Of a stretch of 64,000 nt of DNA, positions 47,043 to 59,221 are shown piece by piece. Where the stretch lies: assembly GCA_963680875.1 (NCBI GenBank), contig OY804588.1, forward strand, positions 74,982,829-75,046,828, in the 5' to 3' direction. The stretch comes from Bathymodiolus brooksi (taxonomy: Eukaryota; Mollusca; Bivalvia; Mytilida; Modiolidae). Position 1 is the first letter of the stretch; the number at the start of each line of letters is the position of its first letter. The notes beneath the pieces are model-generated. The model saw only the letters and a program-made list of their open reading frames with translations. It had not been told where the DNA came from and ran no database searches. Position numbers and translations under genes: made by a program.

Positions 47043-47097
47043 CTGTAAAATAAATATAATAGTTATCTCCCTTATAAAATACATGTATACTGTACAT

Positions 47098-47145
47098 GTA
47101 CAGTGAAACCTGTCTAAACTGAACCCTGAATAAACTGGAATCCTG
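47098..47145. mobile_element. MITE ('cagtgaaacctgtct' family), left part, split by a LINE insertion
   Basis: 'acagtgaaacctgtctaaac' through 'aaactggaatcctg' matches the first third of the copy at 43370. The remainder is at 48963-49096, beyond the LINE. Confidence 0.85.
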
Positions 47146-48963
47146 ATACAGATACAGATACAAATTTTATTTAAAGTCGGAGTATAAAAACATACAACAT
47201 AAGCTCTGAAGAGCTTTTAAAACCGACATACATGTAAATAACAAAACAAGCATAAGGACAGACATGCATAAAAAGCAGAGCACATACATATTATAAAACA
47301 TAAAAGCACAGTTGTTGAACTAAATTAAAAATAAGCATAGTTGATGAACTAAACTAAAAATATCTAGTAAAACATAAAAGCACAGTAGTTGAACTAAATT
47401 AAAAATAAGCACAGTTGATGAACTAAACTAAAAATATCTAGCATACTAAGGGAAGGAAATCAAACTGAAGCCTTGCATGCAAAGCAATGACATGAGCTGC
47501 CTGACCATGTATTAATCAAATTTTTAAACTGGTCTAGTGACATGTCTTTTCTAAAGTGGTCAGGCAACTCATTCCAGAGTTTTGCACCTGCATAACGAAA
47601 AGATTGCAAACCAAAACTTGTAGTTCTTACCTGTGGTAAAGCTGCTTTATTTTGATATCTAAAAGAATATGAAGTATTTTTTATATCTATGAGGTCAAAT
47701 AAATAAACAGGACAATCCTTATTAACAATTTTGAAAACTTCTAAAGCAAATGTTCTAAGTCTCCTTACTTTTAGGGATGGCAGTTTAGATTTGCATAACA
47801 GGTCTTCATAACTAGAGGTGTATTCATTGTATATAAATCTCAGAGCCCTTTCTTGTATTTTTTCTATTTTTTTGGTATTTGTTTCTCCACAAAAGTGCCA
47901 AACAAGTGGGCAATAGTTAAAGTTGGACATAATAAAGGAGTAGTAGATTGTAAGTTTTCCTAGTTTTGTTAAATGGGTACCAATTCTTTTTAATACATTT
48001 AATTGCCTGGAGGCTTTTTTACAAATATTTGACACATGTTCATTGAAATTTAATTGAAAGTCTATTGTTACCCCTAAAAGTTTAACTTCAGATTCACATT
48101 CAATTTTATTTCCGTCAATAGTAAAGGTTAAGTTTTGTTGTTTGGTTTGTTTACCTATGGCAATTGCCTGGAACTTTTCTGGGTTAGCCTTCATTTTGTT
48201 AATGGAAAACCAATTAATTAAAGTCATACTGTCATCCTCCAAAGTAGAGATTACTTTATTTATATCATGATCAGAGTAGGAAAGCGTATTGTCGTCCGCG
48301 TAGTTATAAAGATCACTATTTTTTATAAAATAGAAAATATCGTTTAAAAAGAAATTAAAAAGGATAGGGCCAAGTATTGAACCCTGGGGCACCCCTTTAT
48401 AAATATCTTGCCAGTTACTAATATGTGGGCCCACTTTAACACACTGTTTATGATTTTTTAAGTAACTATCTATTAGATTTAAAGCAGCAGGAGATACACC
48501 ATAGGTTTTTAATTTTAATATAAGCAGGTCATGGGGTAAACAGTCAAAAGCTTTTGATAGGTCCATGAGTATGGCCACAACATATTTATTTTGATCTAAA
48601 GCCTTTTTCCAGTCTACAATTACCTTTAATAAAGCAGTTTGGCATCCGTAGCCTTTCCGAAAAGCAGATAAAAAAGTATGAAAATGTGAGTCAAAGAATT
48701 CGACAATTTGACTGTTTACTGCTCTTTCAAAGATTTTAGATATCATGGGAAGGATACTGACTGGCCGGTAATTGCCTTTATCTAGAGTGTTATTCTTTTT
48801 ATGTAAAGGAACCACTTTTGCTTCTTTAAGTTTATCAGGAAATGTTGATGTTTCTAAGGATTTATTTATAATTTTAGAAATGGGCTTTGCTACAACAGAT
48901 TTAGATAATTTTAAGATTTTAGAAGATATTCCATCTTTTCCTGTAGCCTTTTTTATACCTGTA
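47146..48963 (-). mobile_element. LINE (non-LTR retrotransposon), 5'-truncated, RT ORF intact to its end
   Basis: A minus-strand frame of 503 codons ends at 47460. It reads ATGKDGISSKILK, NYRPVSILPMISKIFERAV, MDLSKAFDCLPHDLLILKLK, GVPQGSILGPILFNFFLND and YADDNTL (catalytic), then the thumb region and a C-terminal C.C..C tail (SSCHCFACKA). The first five codons come from flanking MITE sequence, so the 5' end is truncated near 48960. The 3' untranslated part ends in an (atctgt)n-like tail at 47147-47165. The insertion is in a MITE, with cctg at both borders. Confidence 0.94.
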
Positions 48964-49096
48964 TAAACCAAACTTTAATTAAAGCCCTAAGGTAGGAAAT
49001 CATTGCTAATTTAACCTACAGGTGTAAACCAAACACCTGTCTATTCTAAACACAAAAGTTGGTCCCAAGGAGGTTCAGTTTAGACAGGTTTCAATG
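48963..49096. mobile_element. MITE ('cagtgaaacctgtct' family), right part after the LINE
   Basis: 'tataaaccaaactttaatta' through 'acacctgtctattctaaac' to 'ttcagtttagacaggtttca' completes the element begun at 47098. Confidence 0.85.
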
Positions 49097-49103
49097 CATC
49101 ACC

Positions 49104-49527
49104 CAGGGCTTACCAAACCAGGCGAAGTGGGCGACTTCTTCGCCTTGGTTTTAATGAAATTGCCCAATTTCTGTCAAAAAGCGAAGTAGTCGCCCTGTCA
49201 GTCTTTTCAAGTCAGTATTTTTTTCACCAAAAATCATACTTTTTCTTCAATATTCACATAAAAGGAGCTCCCATGTTCTTGAAATGTGACCCATACTGGG
49301 TTTGATGTTCAATATTTTATTCCAAACTCGTTAATTGCACCCTTTTTACGATCATAGTGCAGCACGTTCGTTTTTGTGAAATGTAGGGGAACATGCAGTA
49401 ATGGGGAAAGAAACGTTAAAATTTGGATTGGTGTTCGGAAGTCTCCCAGATATTCCCTCACTTCGCCCTTAAGTCAAGAGAAAGAGAAGTCAAGTCGCCC
49501 TGTTTTTACTATGTGTGGTGAGCCCTG
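49104..49527. mobile_element. hAT-like MITE
   Basis: The termini 'cagggcttacca' and 'tggtgagccctg' are imperfect inverted repeats. Internally 'gcgaagtgggcgacttcttc' and 'aagtcgccctg' repeat the end motifs. A clean 8-bp duplication was not found. Confidence 0.6.
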
Positions 49528-49572
49528 TCACCAACTTTACCGAATCCATTGAATTTTGAAATAATGGATTTT

Positions 49573-49746
49573 GACAGACATATTTAAGAAATAAATCATG
49601 GAAGCCAGAATATGTTTTGAGTTTTAACATTGGTTGGTGGATATGCCAGAGGCGAGGGATAAAATTTACTAACAATATCCGCCAACCCATGTTAAAACTC
49701 AAAACACATTCTGGCTTCCATGAATTATTTCGATTCTGATATGTCT
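49573..49746. mobile_element. Foldback element with ~72-bp arms
   Basis: 'gacagacatatttaagaaat', 'catggaagccagaatatgtt' and 'ggttggtggatat' are mirrored by 'atatccgccaacccatgtta' through 'gattctgatatgtct'. The loop is about 30 bases. Confidence 0.85.
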
Positions 49747-49953
49747 AAGAGTACAAATACAGTAGTATACTTTGATTGGAAGACGGCTGTTTATATTAAC
49801 GTGTGCGGAATATGTCGCACACAATTTATGCTGCCATATTCGAGCAGATGATAATTCATCAACATGTACATTTATGACGGGAAAGTCAGTCACATGCACC
49901 GGCGCATGTGCTAATGAGATTATAACCAATCGATAAATCGTTCGTTTGCTTAC

Positions 49954-50061
49954 AAAGCGAAAGAAGGAGGTCACGTTAGAATTGTTGATATATACTTCTA
50001 CATCTACCAAATACTGAATGCCTTCAACAAGATGAGAATTGTCAGAGGTTGTACATGATAA
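49954..50061 (-). CDS. Possible exon of unknown product (36 codons)
   Basis: An open 108-bp block (phase 0/0) lies between an acceptor 'ttttagatgtttcag' and a donor TTT|GTAAGC. It reads LSCTTSDNSHLVEGIQYLVD then VEVYINNSNVTSFFRF. It is upstream of, and on the same strand and compatible phase with, the 46950-47042 exon, but shows no recognisable RalGDS similarity. The 5' edge and acceptor are duplicated once (50042-50165), as seen at genuine exons elsewhere in the window. It may be a 5' exon of the RalGDS-like gene, an exon of another gene, or chance. Confidence 0.3.
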
Positions 50062-50165
50062 CTGAAACATCTAAAACTATTTACAGGTCATATATTAATT
50101 AGTACTTAATGTCAGAGGTTATACATGATAACTGAAACAGCTAAAACTATTAATAGGTCATCTAT
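50042..50165. repeat. Tandem duplication (2 x ~65-69 bp) across a candidate splice acceptor
   Basis: 'gtcagaggttgtacatgata' plus 'actgaaacatctaaaactat' recurs as 'gtcagaggttatacatgata' plus 'actgaaacagctaaaactat', with 'tattagtacttaat' between. Confidence 0.85.
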
Positions 50166-50189
50166 TAGTACTTAATAGAGGAGACGGCA

Positions 50190-50355
50190 CCTTGAATACG
50201 CATGACTATGGGCTGTCAATACTCATGACTATGGGCTGTCAATACTCATGACTATGGGCTGTCAATACTCATGACTATGGGTTGTCAATACTCATGACTA
50301 TGGGCTGTCAATACACATGACTATGGGCTGTCAATACTCATGACTATGGGCTGAC
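50190..50355. repeat. Minisatellite, 23-24-bp unit, 7 copies
   Basis: The unit is 'actcatgactatgggctgtc' plus 'aat'. Confidence 0.93.
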
Positions 50356-50496
50356 AAAGTGGGTTCCAGTCAGATATCGTATGGGGGGAAAACAATTCTT
50401 GTCTTTATAGAGTTTTACAAGTGAGGAATAATGAATGACAAGGAAGAGATAAACAGTAAGGTTCAACAATATAAAGGTTGGTTTAGACCGCGTAAC

Positions 50497-50717
50497 GCTT
50501 ATCATCATGGCGGTCAGTTTTATTGGTGGAGGAAACCAGAGTACCCAGAGAAAACCACCAACCTGCCCCAAGTCACTGACTTTCTTTATCACATAATGTT
50601 GTACCGAGTGCACCTCGCCTAAGCAGGATTCAAAATGACAATTTTAGTGGAGATAGGCACTGATTGCACAGGTAGTTATAAATCCAACTACCATACGATC
50701 ACGACCATGACGGCCCC
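50497..50717 (-). mobile_element. tRNA-derived SINE-1 copy, 3' end missing
   Basis: The plus strand runs 'catggcggtcagttttattg' to 'gatcacgaccatgacggccc'. The usual 'gtttaacgccac' end is absent. Confidence 0.85.
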
Positions 50718-51189
50718 TTGAATGACAAGGAAGAGTTAAATTGTAAACAATTATATATATATACAGTACAGTAATGTTCTATTAATCCACTCAAATAAAT
50801 AACCAACCTACAAAATGTATCTGATACATTTATATAAGTAATAACATTCATAAAATTTACACAGAAAACATTCAGCATTTTGTCAGGTCTACTGTCTACT
50901 AAAAACAAATAGCTTAATATTAATCAAGTTTATGATCAATAATACCCATTTTGCAAAACAAATATATTTCATGTTGCCGGTATTAATTTTTACTTATTAA
51001 TTTTTTTTTGTTTTGTTTTTGATTTAATTTGTTTTCGCCCTATTAAATTTCATATCTAAAGCCATCTATCTACATGTACTGAACAAAGGGTGTATTTACT
51101 AATGCACTGAACATGCACTGTAAACAAACAATTGACTAATTGATCTAAACACACTTAGTAAGTTGTCAATACACATTAATAAAAAGTCA

Positions 51190-54100
51190 GATATAAATAA
51201 ACTGTTAAACAACACCCTTGTTTATGTACATGTATGTACCGTAGGTAAACATAAACTGTTAAACAACACCCTTGTTTATGTACATGTACGTACCATAGGT
51301 AAACATAAACTGTTAAACAACACCCTTGTTTATGTACATGTACGTACCGTAGGTAAACATAAACTGTTAAACAACACCCTTGTTATGTACATGTACGTAC
51401 CGTAGGTAAACATAAACTGTTAAATAACACCTTTGTTTATGTACATGTACGTACCGTAGGTAAACATAAACTGTTAAACAACACCTTTGTTTATGTACAT
51501 GTACGTACCATAGGTAAACACAAGCTGCTAAACAGCACCCTTGTTTATGTACATGTACGTGCCATAGGTAAACATAAACTGTTAAACAACACCCTTGTTT
51601 ATGTACATGTACGTACCGTAGGTAAACATAAACTGCTAAACAACACCTTTGTTTATGTACATGTACGTACCGTAGGTAAACATAAATTGTTAAACAACAC
51701 CCTTGTTTATGTACATGGACGTATCGTAGGTAAACATAAACTGTTAAGCAACACCCTTGTTTATGTACACTACATGTACGTACCGTACGTAAACATAAAC
51801 TGTTAAACAACACCCTTGTTTATGTACATGTACGTACCGTAGGTAAACATAAACTGTTAAACAACACCCTTGTTTATGTACATGTACGTACCGTAGGTAA
51901 ACAAAAACTGTTAAACAACACCCTTGTTTATGTACATGTACGTACCGTAGGTAAACTTAAACTGTTAAGCAACACCCTTGTGTATGTACATGTACGTACC
52001 GTAGGTAAGCATAAACTGTTAAACAACACCATTGTTTATGTACATGTACGTACCGTAGGTAAGCATAAACTGTTAAACAACACCCTTGTTTATGTACATG
52101 TATGTACCGTAGGTAAACATAAACTGTTAAACAACACCCTTGTTTATGTACATGTACGTACCGTAGGTAAACATAAACTGTTAAGCAACACCCTTGTTGA
52201 TGTACATGTACGTACCGTAGGAAAACATAAACTGCTAAATAACACCCTTGTTTATGTACATGTACCTTGTACATACCGTAGGTAAACATAAACTGTTAAA
52301 CAACACCCTTGTTTATGTACATGTACGTACCGTAGGTAAACATAAACTGTTAAGCAACACCCTTGTTTATGTACATGTACGTACCGTAGGTAAACTTAAA
52401 CTGTTAAGCAACACCCTTGTGTATGTACATGTACGTACCGTAGTTAAGCATAAGCTGTAAAACAACACCCTTGTTTATATACATGTACGTACCGTAGGTA
52501 AACATAAACTGTTAAACAACACCCTTGTTTATGTACATGTACGTACCGTAGGTAAGCATAAACTGTTAAACAACACCCTTGTTTATGTACATGTACGTAA
52601 CGTAGGTAAACATAAACTGTTAAGCAACACCCTTGTTTATGTACATGTGCGTACCGTAGGTAAACATAAACTGTTAAGCAACACCCTTGTGTATGTACAT
52701 GTACGTACCGTAGGTAAACATAAACTGTTAAACAACACCCTTGTTTATGTACATGTACGTACCGTTGGTAAACCTAAACTGTTAAGCAACACCCTTGTGT
52801 ATGTACATGTACGTACCGAAGGTAAGCATAAACTAAAACAACACCCTTGTTTATGTACATGTACGTACCGTAGGTAAGCATAAACTGTAAAACAACAACT
52901 TTGTTTATGTACATGTACGTACCGTAGGTAAGCATAAACTGTTAAACAACACCCTTGTTTATGTACATGTACGTACCGTAGGTAAACATAAACTGTTAAG
53001 CAACACCCTTGTTTATGTACATGTACGTACCCTAGGTAAACATAAACTGTTAAACAACACCCTTGTTTATGTACATGTACATACCGTAGGTAAACATAAA
53101 CTGTTAAGCAACACCCTTGTTTATGTACATGTACGTACCGTAGGTAAACCTAAACTGTTAAGAAACACCCTTGTGTATGTACATGTACGTACCGTAGGTA
53201 AGCATAAACTGTAAAACAACACCCTTGTTTATGTACATGTATGTACCGTAGGTAAACATAAACTGTTAAGCAACACCCTTGTTTATGTACATGTACGTAC
53301 CGTAGGTAAGCATAAACTGTTAAACAACACCCTTGTTTATGTACATGTATGTACCGTAGGTAAACATAAACTGTTAAGCAACACCCTTGTTTATGTACAT
53401 GTACGTACCGTAGGTAAACATAAACTGTTAAACAACACCTTTGTTTATGTACATGTACGTACCGTAGGTAAACATAAACTGTTAAACAACACCCTTGTTT
53501 ATGTACATGTATGTACCGTAGGTAAGCATAAACTGTTAAACAACACCCTTGTTTATGTACATGTACGTACCGTAGGTAAATATAAACTGTTAAACAACAC
53601 CCTTGTTTATGTACATGTACGTACCGTAAGTAAGCATAAACTGTTAAACAACACCCTTGTTTATGTACATGTATGTACCGTAGGTAAGCATAAACTGTTA
53701 AGCAACACCCTTGTTTATGTACATGTACGTACCGTAGGTAAACATAAACTGTTAAACAACACCCTTGTTTATGTACATGTATGTACCGTAGGTAAACATA
53801 AACTGTTAAGCAACACCCTTGTGTATGTACAAGTACGTACCGTAGGTAAGCATAATCTGTAAAACAACACCCTTATTTATGTACATGTACGTACCGTAGG
53901 TAAACATAAACTGTTAAACAACACCCTTGTTTATGTACATGTACGTACCGTAGGTAAGCATAAACTGTTAAACAACACCCTTGTTTATGTACATGTATGT
54001 ACCGTAGGTAAACATAAACTGTTAAGCAACACCCTTGTTTATGTACATGTACGTACCGTAGGGAAACATAAACTGTTAAACAACACCCTTGTTTATGTAC

Positions 54101-54520
54101 ATGTACGTACCGTAGGTAAACATAAACTGTTAAACAACACCCTTGTTTATGTACATGTATGTACCGTAGGTAAGCATAAACTGTTAAACAACACCCTTGT
54201 TTATGTACATGTACGTACCGTAGGTAAACATAAACTGTTAAACAACACCCTTGTTTATGTACATGTACGTACCATAGGTAAACATAAACTGTTAAACAAC
54301 ACCCTTGTTTATGTACATGTATGTACCGTAGGTAAACATAAACTGTTAAACAACACCCTTGTTTATGTACATGTACGTACCGTAGGTAAACATAAACTGT
54401 TAAACAACACCCTTGTGTATGTACATGTACGTACCGTAGGTAAGCATAAACTGTTAAACAACACCCTTGTTTATGTACATGTACGTGCCGTAGGTAAACA
54501 TAAACTGTTAAACAACAAAG
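51190..54520. repeat. Satellite-like array, 54-bp unit, ~61 copies
   Basis: The unit is 'cataaactgttaaacaacac' + 'ccttgtttatgtacatgtac' + 'gtaccgtaggtaaa'. It includes the self-complementary 'gtacatgtac' and overlapping 'tacgtac'. Copies vary at a few fixed positions (tgtatg/tgtacg, aaacat/aagcat). Several ORFs of 60-150 codons on both strands are made only of this unit. Confidence 0.97.
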
Positions 54521-54860
54521 ATTACCACACTGTCAGAACAGTTCCAAAATCTAATAAAAAAATCACAGAAAAAGGCAAAATTGATACCACTAATTATAAC
54601 CAGTCTTTGCACTGAGTAACCCACTTGCCCGATGCCCAGTACAAGTAAAACTGGATTCTGAGAAGTGAAAATTATGAAAAAATTTGTTTGAATAAATAGA
54701 CAATTTTTGCAAATTTGGCATTCAGGCAAATAGGTGAAAAAAATTAAGGCAATGACTGCTAATATATATATATATACATGACTGGTCACTTTCCTGGCTT
54801 GGTACAGTCACTTCAATATAAAGTGGCAGGGTTAAACTACATGTAGTTTTACACTCCCTT
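54521..54860. repeat. Dispersed repeat also present at 30580-30750
   Basis: 'tcagaacagttccaaaatct' and 'ggcttggtacagtcacttca' with 'ataaagtggcagggttaaac' follow the order of the other copy. Confidence 0.65.
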
Positions 54861-55159
54861 CTCATGAAAAACAACTGATTATTTAATGTTTTTAAAAAAA
54901 AATTGTTTTCATTTTATTTATTGCTTTGTTTTCTATTTGAAGGATGCATTTAGAGATGCACTAAAAATGCACTGAAAACAAACAATTTAATAATTCATGT
55001 TTATATTTTGTAATTTATTAATCCACATTGATAGAAATTTAACATTATTGTATATAAAAATGTATACCATATAGTTGACAGATAGCAGGTACATTTTATA
55101 CAAAGTGATATTTAATGTGTAGACAACACTATATTGTATATGTAGGTAGTAATTTAACG

Positions 55160-57222
55160 TGTAGGAGTATACAGTAACTACCTCTATTAACATCCAGGTG
55201 GAGTATACAGTAACTACCTCTATTAACATCCAGGTGTAGTATACAGTAACTACCTCTATTAACATCCAGGTGGAGTATACAGTAACTACCTCTATTAACA
55301 TCCAGGTGGAGTATACAGTAACTACCTCTATTGACATCCAGGTGGAGTATACAGTAACTACCTCTATTAACATCCAGGTGTAGTATACAGTAACTACATC
55401 TATTAACATCCAGGTGTAGTATACAGTAACTACCTCTATTAACATACAGGTGTAGTATACAGTAACTACATGTACCTCTATTAACATCCAGGTGGAGTAT
55501 ACAGTAACTACCTCTATTAACATCCAGGTGGAGTATACAGTAACTACCTCTATTAACATCCAGGTGGAGTATACAGTAACTACCTCTATTAACATCCAGG
55601 TGTAGTATACAGTAACTACCTATATTAACATCCAGGTGGAGTATACAGTAACTACCTCTATTAACATCCAGGTGTAGTATGCAGTAACTACCTCTATTAA
55701 CATCCAGGTGTAGTATACAGTAACTACCTCTATTAACATCCAGGTGGAGTATACAGTAACTACCTCTATTAACATCCAGGTGTAGTATACAGTAACTACC
55801 TATATTAACATCCAGGTGGAGTATACAGTAACTACCTCTATTAACATCCAGGTGTAGTATGCAGTAACTACCTCTATTAACATCCAGGTGTAGTATACAG
55901 TAACTACCTCTATTAACATCCAGGTGGAGTATACAGTAACTACCTCTATTAACATCCAGGTGTAGTATACCGTAACTACCTCTATTAACATCCATGTGTA
56001 GTATACAGTAACTACCTATATTAACATCCAGGTGTAGTATACAGTAACTACCTCTATTAACATCCAGGTGTAGTATACAGTAACTACCTCTATTAACATC
56101 CAGGTGTAGTATACAGTAACTACCTCTATTAACATCCAGGTGGAGTATACAGTAACTACCTCTATTAACATCCAGATGTAGTATACAGTAACTACCTGTA
56201 TTAACATACAAGTGTAGTATACAGTAACTACCTCTATTAACATCCAGGTGTAGTATACAGTAACTACCTCTATTAACATCCAGGTGTAGTATGCAGTAAC
56301 TACCTCTATTAACATCCAGGTGTAGTATACAGTAACTACCTCTATTAACATCCAGGTGGAGTATACAGTAACTACCTCTATTAACATCCAGGTGTAGTAT
56401 ACCGTAACTACCTCTATTAACATCCAGGTATAGTATACAGTAACTACCTATATTAACATCCAGGTGTAGTATACAGTAACTACCTCTATTAACATCCAGG
56501 TGTAGTATACAGTAACTACCTCTATTAACATCCAGGTGTAGTATACAGTAACTACCTCTATTAACATCCAGGTGGAGTATACAGTAACTACCTCTATTAA
56601 CATCCAGATGTAGTATACAGTAACTACCTGTATTAACATACAAGTGTAGTATACAGTAACTACCTCTATTAACATCCAGGTGTAGTATACAGTAACTACC
56701 TCTATTAACATCCAGGTGTAGTATGCAGTAACTACCTCTATTAACATCCAGGTGTAGTATACAGTAACTACCTCTATTAACATCCAGGTGGAGTATACAG
56801 TAACTACCTCTATTAACATCCAGGTGTAGTATACCGTAACTACCTCTATTAACATCCAGGTATAGTATACAGTAACTACCTATATTAACATCCAGGTGTA
56901 GTATACAGTAACTACCTCTATTAACATCCAGGTGTAGTATACAGTAACTACCTCTATTAACATACAGGTGGAGTATACAGTAACTACCTCTATTAACATC
57001 CAGGTGTAGTATACAGTAACTACCTCTATTAACATACAGGTGGAGTATACAGTAACTACCTCTATTAACATCCAGGTGTAGTATACAGTAACTACCTCTA
57101 TTAACATACAGGTGGAGTATACAGTAACTACCTCTATTAACATCCAGGTGGAGTATACAGTAACTACCTCTATTAACATCCAGGTAGAGTATACAGTAAC
57201 TACCTCTATTAACATCCAGGTG
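55160..57222. repeat. Satellite-like array, 36-bp unit, ~57 copies, with a 432-bp higher-order period
   Basis: The unit is 'tagtatacagtaactacctc' + 'tattaacatccaggtg'. Variant units (tatatt, gtatgc, taccgt, gtggag) recur in the same order 432 bp apart (56016-56447 and 56448-56879), that is, 12 units. Units are stop-free in two minus-strand frames, producing ORFs of up to 711 codons. Confidence 0.97.
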
Positions 57223-57319
57223 TAAACTGAATAACTCTACTCTGACTCCATCAATCAGATCCATTATAAATTAGGCCATGAGTAATAAATTGTTTGTTTG
57301 ACATGATCTACAAGAAAAA

Positions 57320-57795
57320 AGGTTCCTAAAGATTGACCGTGAACCAACGTAATCCGCAATGTCAAAATATTGCTGAATTAACAAGCGCAAATGTGGAAGA
57401 ATGGCGCCGATTCCCACAAGAGAGGCCTCGTATCCTAGTTCGTGGAATAAATAGACGAGTTCGGTAGCTTTGGCTACTAATTAAATGTGCTTCCGTCTTC
57501 ATTCAAAAGTTCTCGAAAAAATTATGGCTCGTTCGTTTTCGTAAATTGCTGAAAACCAATAACCAAATAAAACATTTTTGAAATTTTAGAATGTTCATTT
57601 TATCCCCCTTTTTCCATTTGTAATAACCAACAATTTGATTTCTTAATCAGCTCCAAATACGACTCAAATTGTAGCCCATGATCTAATCCATAATGAAATA
57701 TTACCAAAAGAGTATTTCGTGTTCAACTTCTTTCATCTTACAAATAATATTAATACTGGGTGGTTCTTAACTTTTTGTCGAAGTGTATATATAGA
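57320..57795 (+). mobile_element. Tc1-like transposon, 3' fragment
   Basis: A plus-strand frame near 57335-57465 reads NQRNPQCQNIAELTSANVEE then WRRFPQERPRILV, typical of the C terminus of Tc1 transposases (RNP..QN..EL..A..EEW..IPQ). 'ttaactttttgtcgaagtgt' near 57768-57788 resembles a Tc1 terminal repeat. The catalytic DDE part is absent. Confidence 0.7.
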
Positions 57796-57895
57796 AAAAT
57801 TAGAAAAGTCGATAATATAGAATTTAAATTAAGAGAAGAATCACACCATCAGAAATTTAAATCAAGTAAATATGTAAACGTGACATTGAAGAGTA
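57685..57895. repeat. Dispersed repeat, first copy (second at 59222-59430)
   Basis: 'aatccataatgaaatattac' and 'gggtggttcttaactttttg' through 'gaagaatcacaccatcagaa' are shared at about 93-95% with 59222-59430. It includes the Tc1-like terminus. Confidence 0.85.
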
Positions 57896-58245
57896 TTTAA
57901 TCAAATATTCTTTGTTGTGTGTATGAATCTTGAGCATGAAGTAACAAGGAAGTCAGGTTATATTACAAATCGTATGCATACCTTAGGTACTCGTGACAAG
58001 CACGAGACGTGACCAGGGCGTAGCTCGTTTGATGTTTAACTTGAGGAAAAGGAAAACTGTTGAGCCAGGTCACACTATCTTTTTTATGAAGAATGATATT
58101 ATTTTTAGTATTTGGGATATTGCCAAAATTTATTTTAAGAAAAGCATATATGCAACATTGAAACTGATTTAACACTTAAATTTAGATTGAAATAATTAAT
58201 TTGATCATTATATTATTATATGCTTTATGAATTTATTCAGTTTAT

Positions 58246-58410
58246 GAATAAACGTTACAGAATACCGAAGCGGCAATCAAGATTGGAACATCCAGAGAAA
58301 TTGGCTTCATTGGGTACAGTAGACACAGGGCGTAGACAAACAACATTAAACACAAAACAGAACACTAAAAATAGCAACACGGCCCCCACCAACACCAAAG
58401 TGAGTGAGTC
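58246..58410 (+). repeat. Dispersed repeat fragment with a short open frame
   Basis: The frame reads HPEKLASLGTVDTGRRQT, a phrase that turns up in predicted proteins of many animals because of a shared repeat. Not regarded as a gene. Confidence 0.4.
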
Positions 58411-58433
58411 TTAACTGCTGGCAAAATTTTACT

Positions 58434-58449
58434 CCCCCCCCCCCCCCCC
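58434..58449. repeat. Poly-C tract
   Basis: About 16 consecutive C. Confidence 0.85.
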
Positions 58450-58489
58450 TTATAAAAAAAACCCACTGGAGATTACAAAACAAAGCAGT

Positions 58490-58730
58490 TCTACGTGTAA
58501 TATTTCAATCGTTAACCCTCTAACATTTAATACAGATGAGAGGAAGGTTGTGATTCCATTAATAGATTTAACCCCGCCATATTTGAATGCCTGTCCCAAG
58601 ATAGTACCTGGATTTCAACGAAATATGGTATTTTTGTGTTCAGTGAGTTAAGGTGAGATATGAGTATTCGTTTTGTTGATATTAATGGAATTGTTGACCA
58701 TCACTCTTTAAACTATTCTTTCATAATTTA
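58490..58730. repeat. Dispersed repeat, second copy of the 11560-11790 family
   Basis: 'atttaaccccgccatatttg' and 'gcctgtcccaa', then 'gttttgttgatattaatgga'. Confidence 0.55.
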
Positions 58731-59042
58731 AAATTAATTGTTTTTTTCAGCCTTTTGACTTTGAGCATACATGATGAAGGTTACTCCATAAACATGTCAT
58801 GCGCACTAAATTTGATATTTATGTTTTTATTAAAGAAAGACAAAATCTTACCTGTAATCACCCATCTGTAAATTTTGTAAACGCAATTTACCAATGTTAT
58901 TTAAATCAAATTATTCGCCTCTGTACTATTAGCATCGGTAGTGCATTGTTCAATAGTGTTTTCAGCAACACAATAATATTTTATTCAAACGTTTGTTACA
59001 TATGTAATGAGAGGCCAAGCTCCTCTCAAAATGTCCATTGAT

Positions 59043-59221
59043 TATATATATATATATATACGTCTGAAAATTAAAACAAACAGTATTAGAATTAGATTTT
59101 AGAGCTGTCAAATTTTTGTTCTTCCCTCGACGGGATTTGAACCCACACCATTGATACACTGCAGCACCATTCGCTTAGCCTTACGTCCAGCGCCCTAGAC
59201 CACTCGACCACATCAACTCCC
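59043..59221 (-). mobile_element. tRNA-derived SINE with a long variable arm (Leu/Ser-like head) and (ta)n tail
   Basis: The minus strand starts 'ggagttgatgtggtcgagtg' + 'gtctagggcgctgg' (A box) and has 'gtgggttcaaatcccgtcg' (B box). The extra-arm length fits tRNA-Leu or Ser. The acceptor stem does not pair well, so it is not a working tRNA gene. The tail is tatatatata at 59043-59061. Confidence 0.65.

Noticed and set aside
51163..54615. Several 60-150-codon ORFs on both strands
   Set aside because: All are translations of the 54-bp array.
55129..57264. 711-codon minus-strand ORF and overlapping 135- and 202-codon ORFs
   Set aside because: They consist only of the 36-bp satellite unit, which is free of stops in two frames; no splice or start context beyond the array.
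59120..59221. tRNA-Leu or tRNA-Ser gene
   Set aside because: The acceptor stem does not pair and a SINE-like tail follows.
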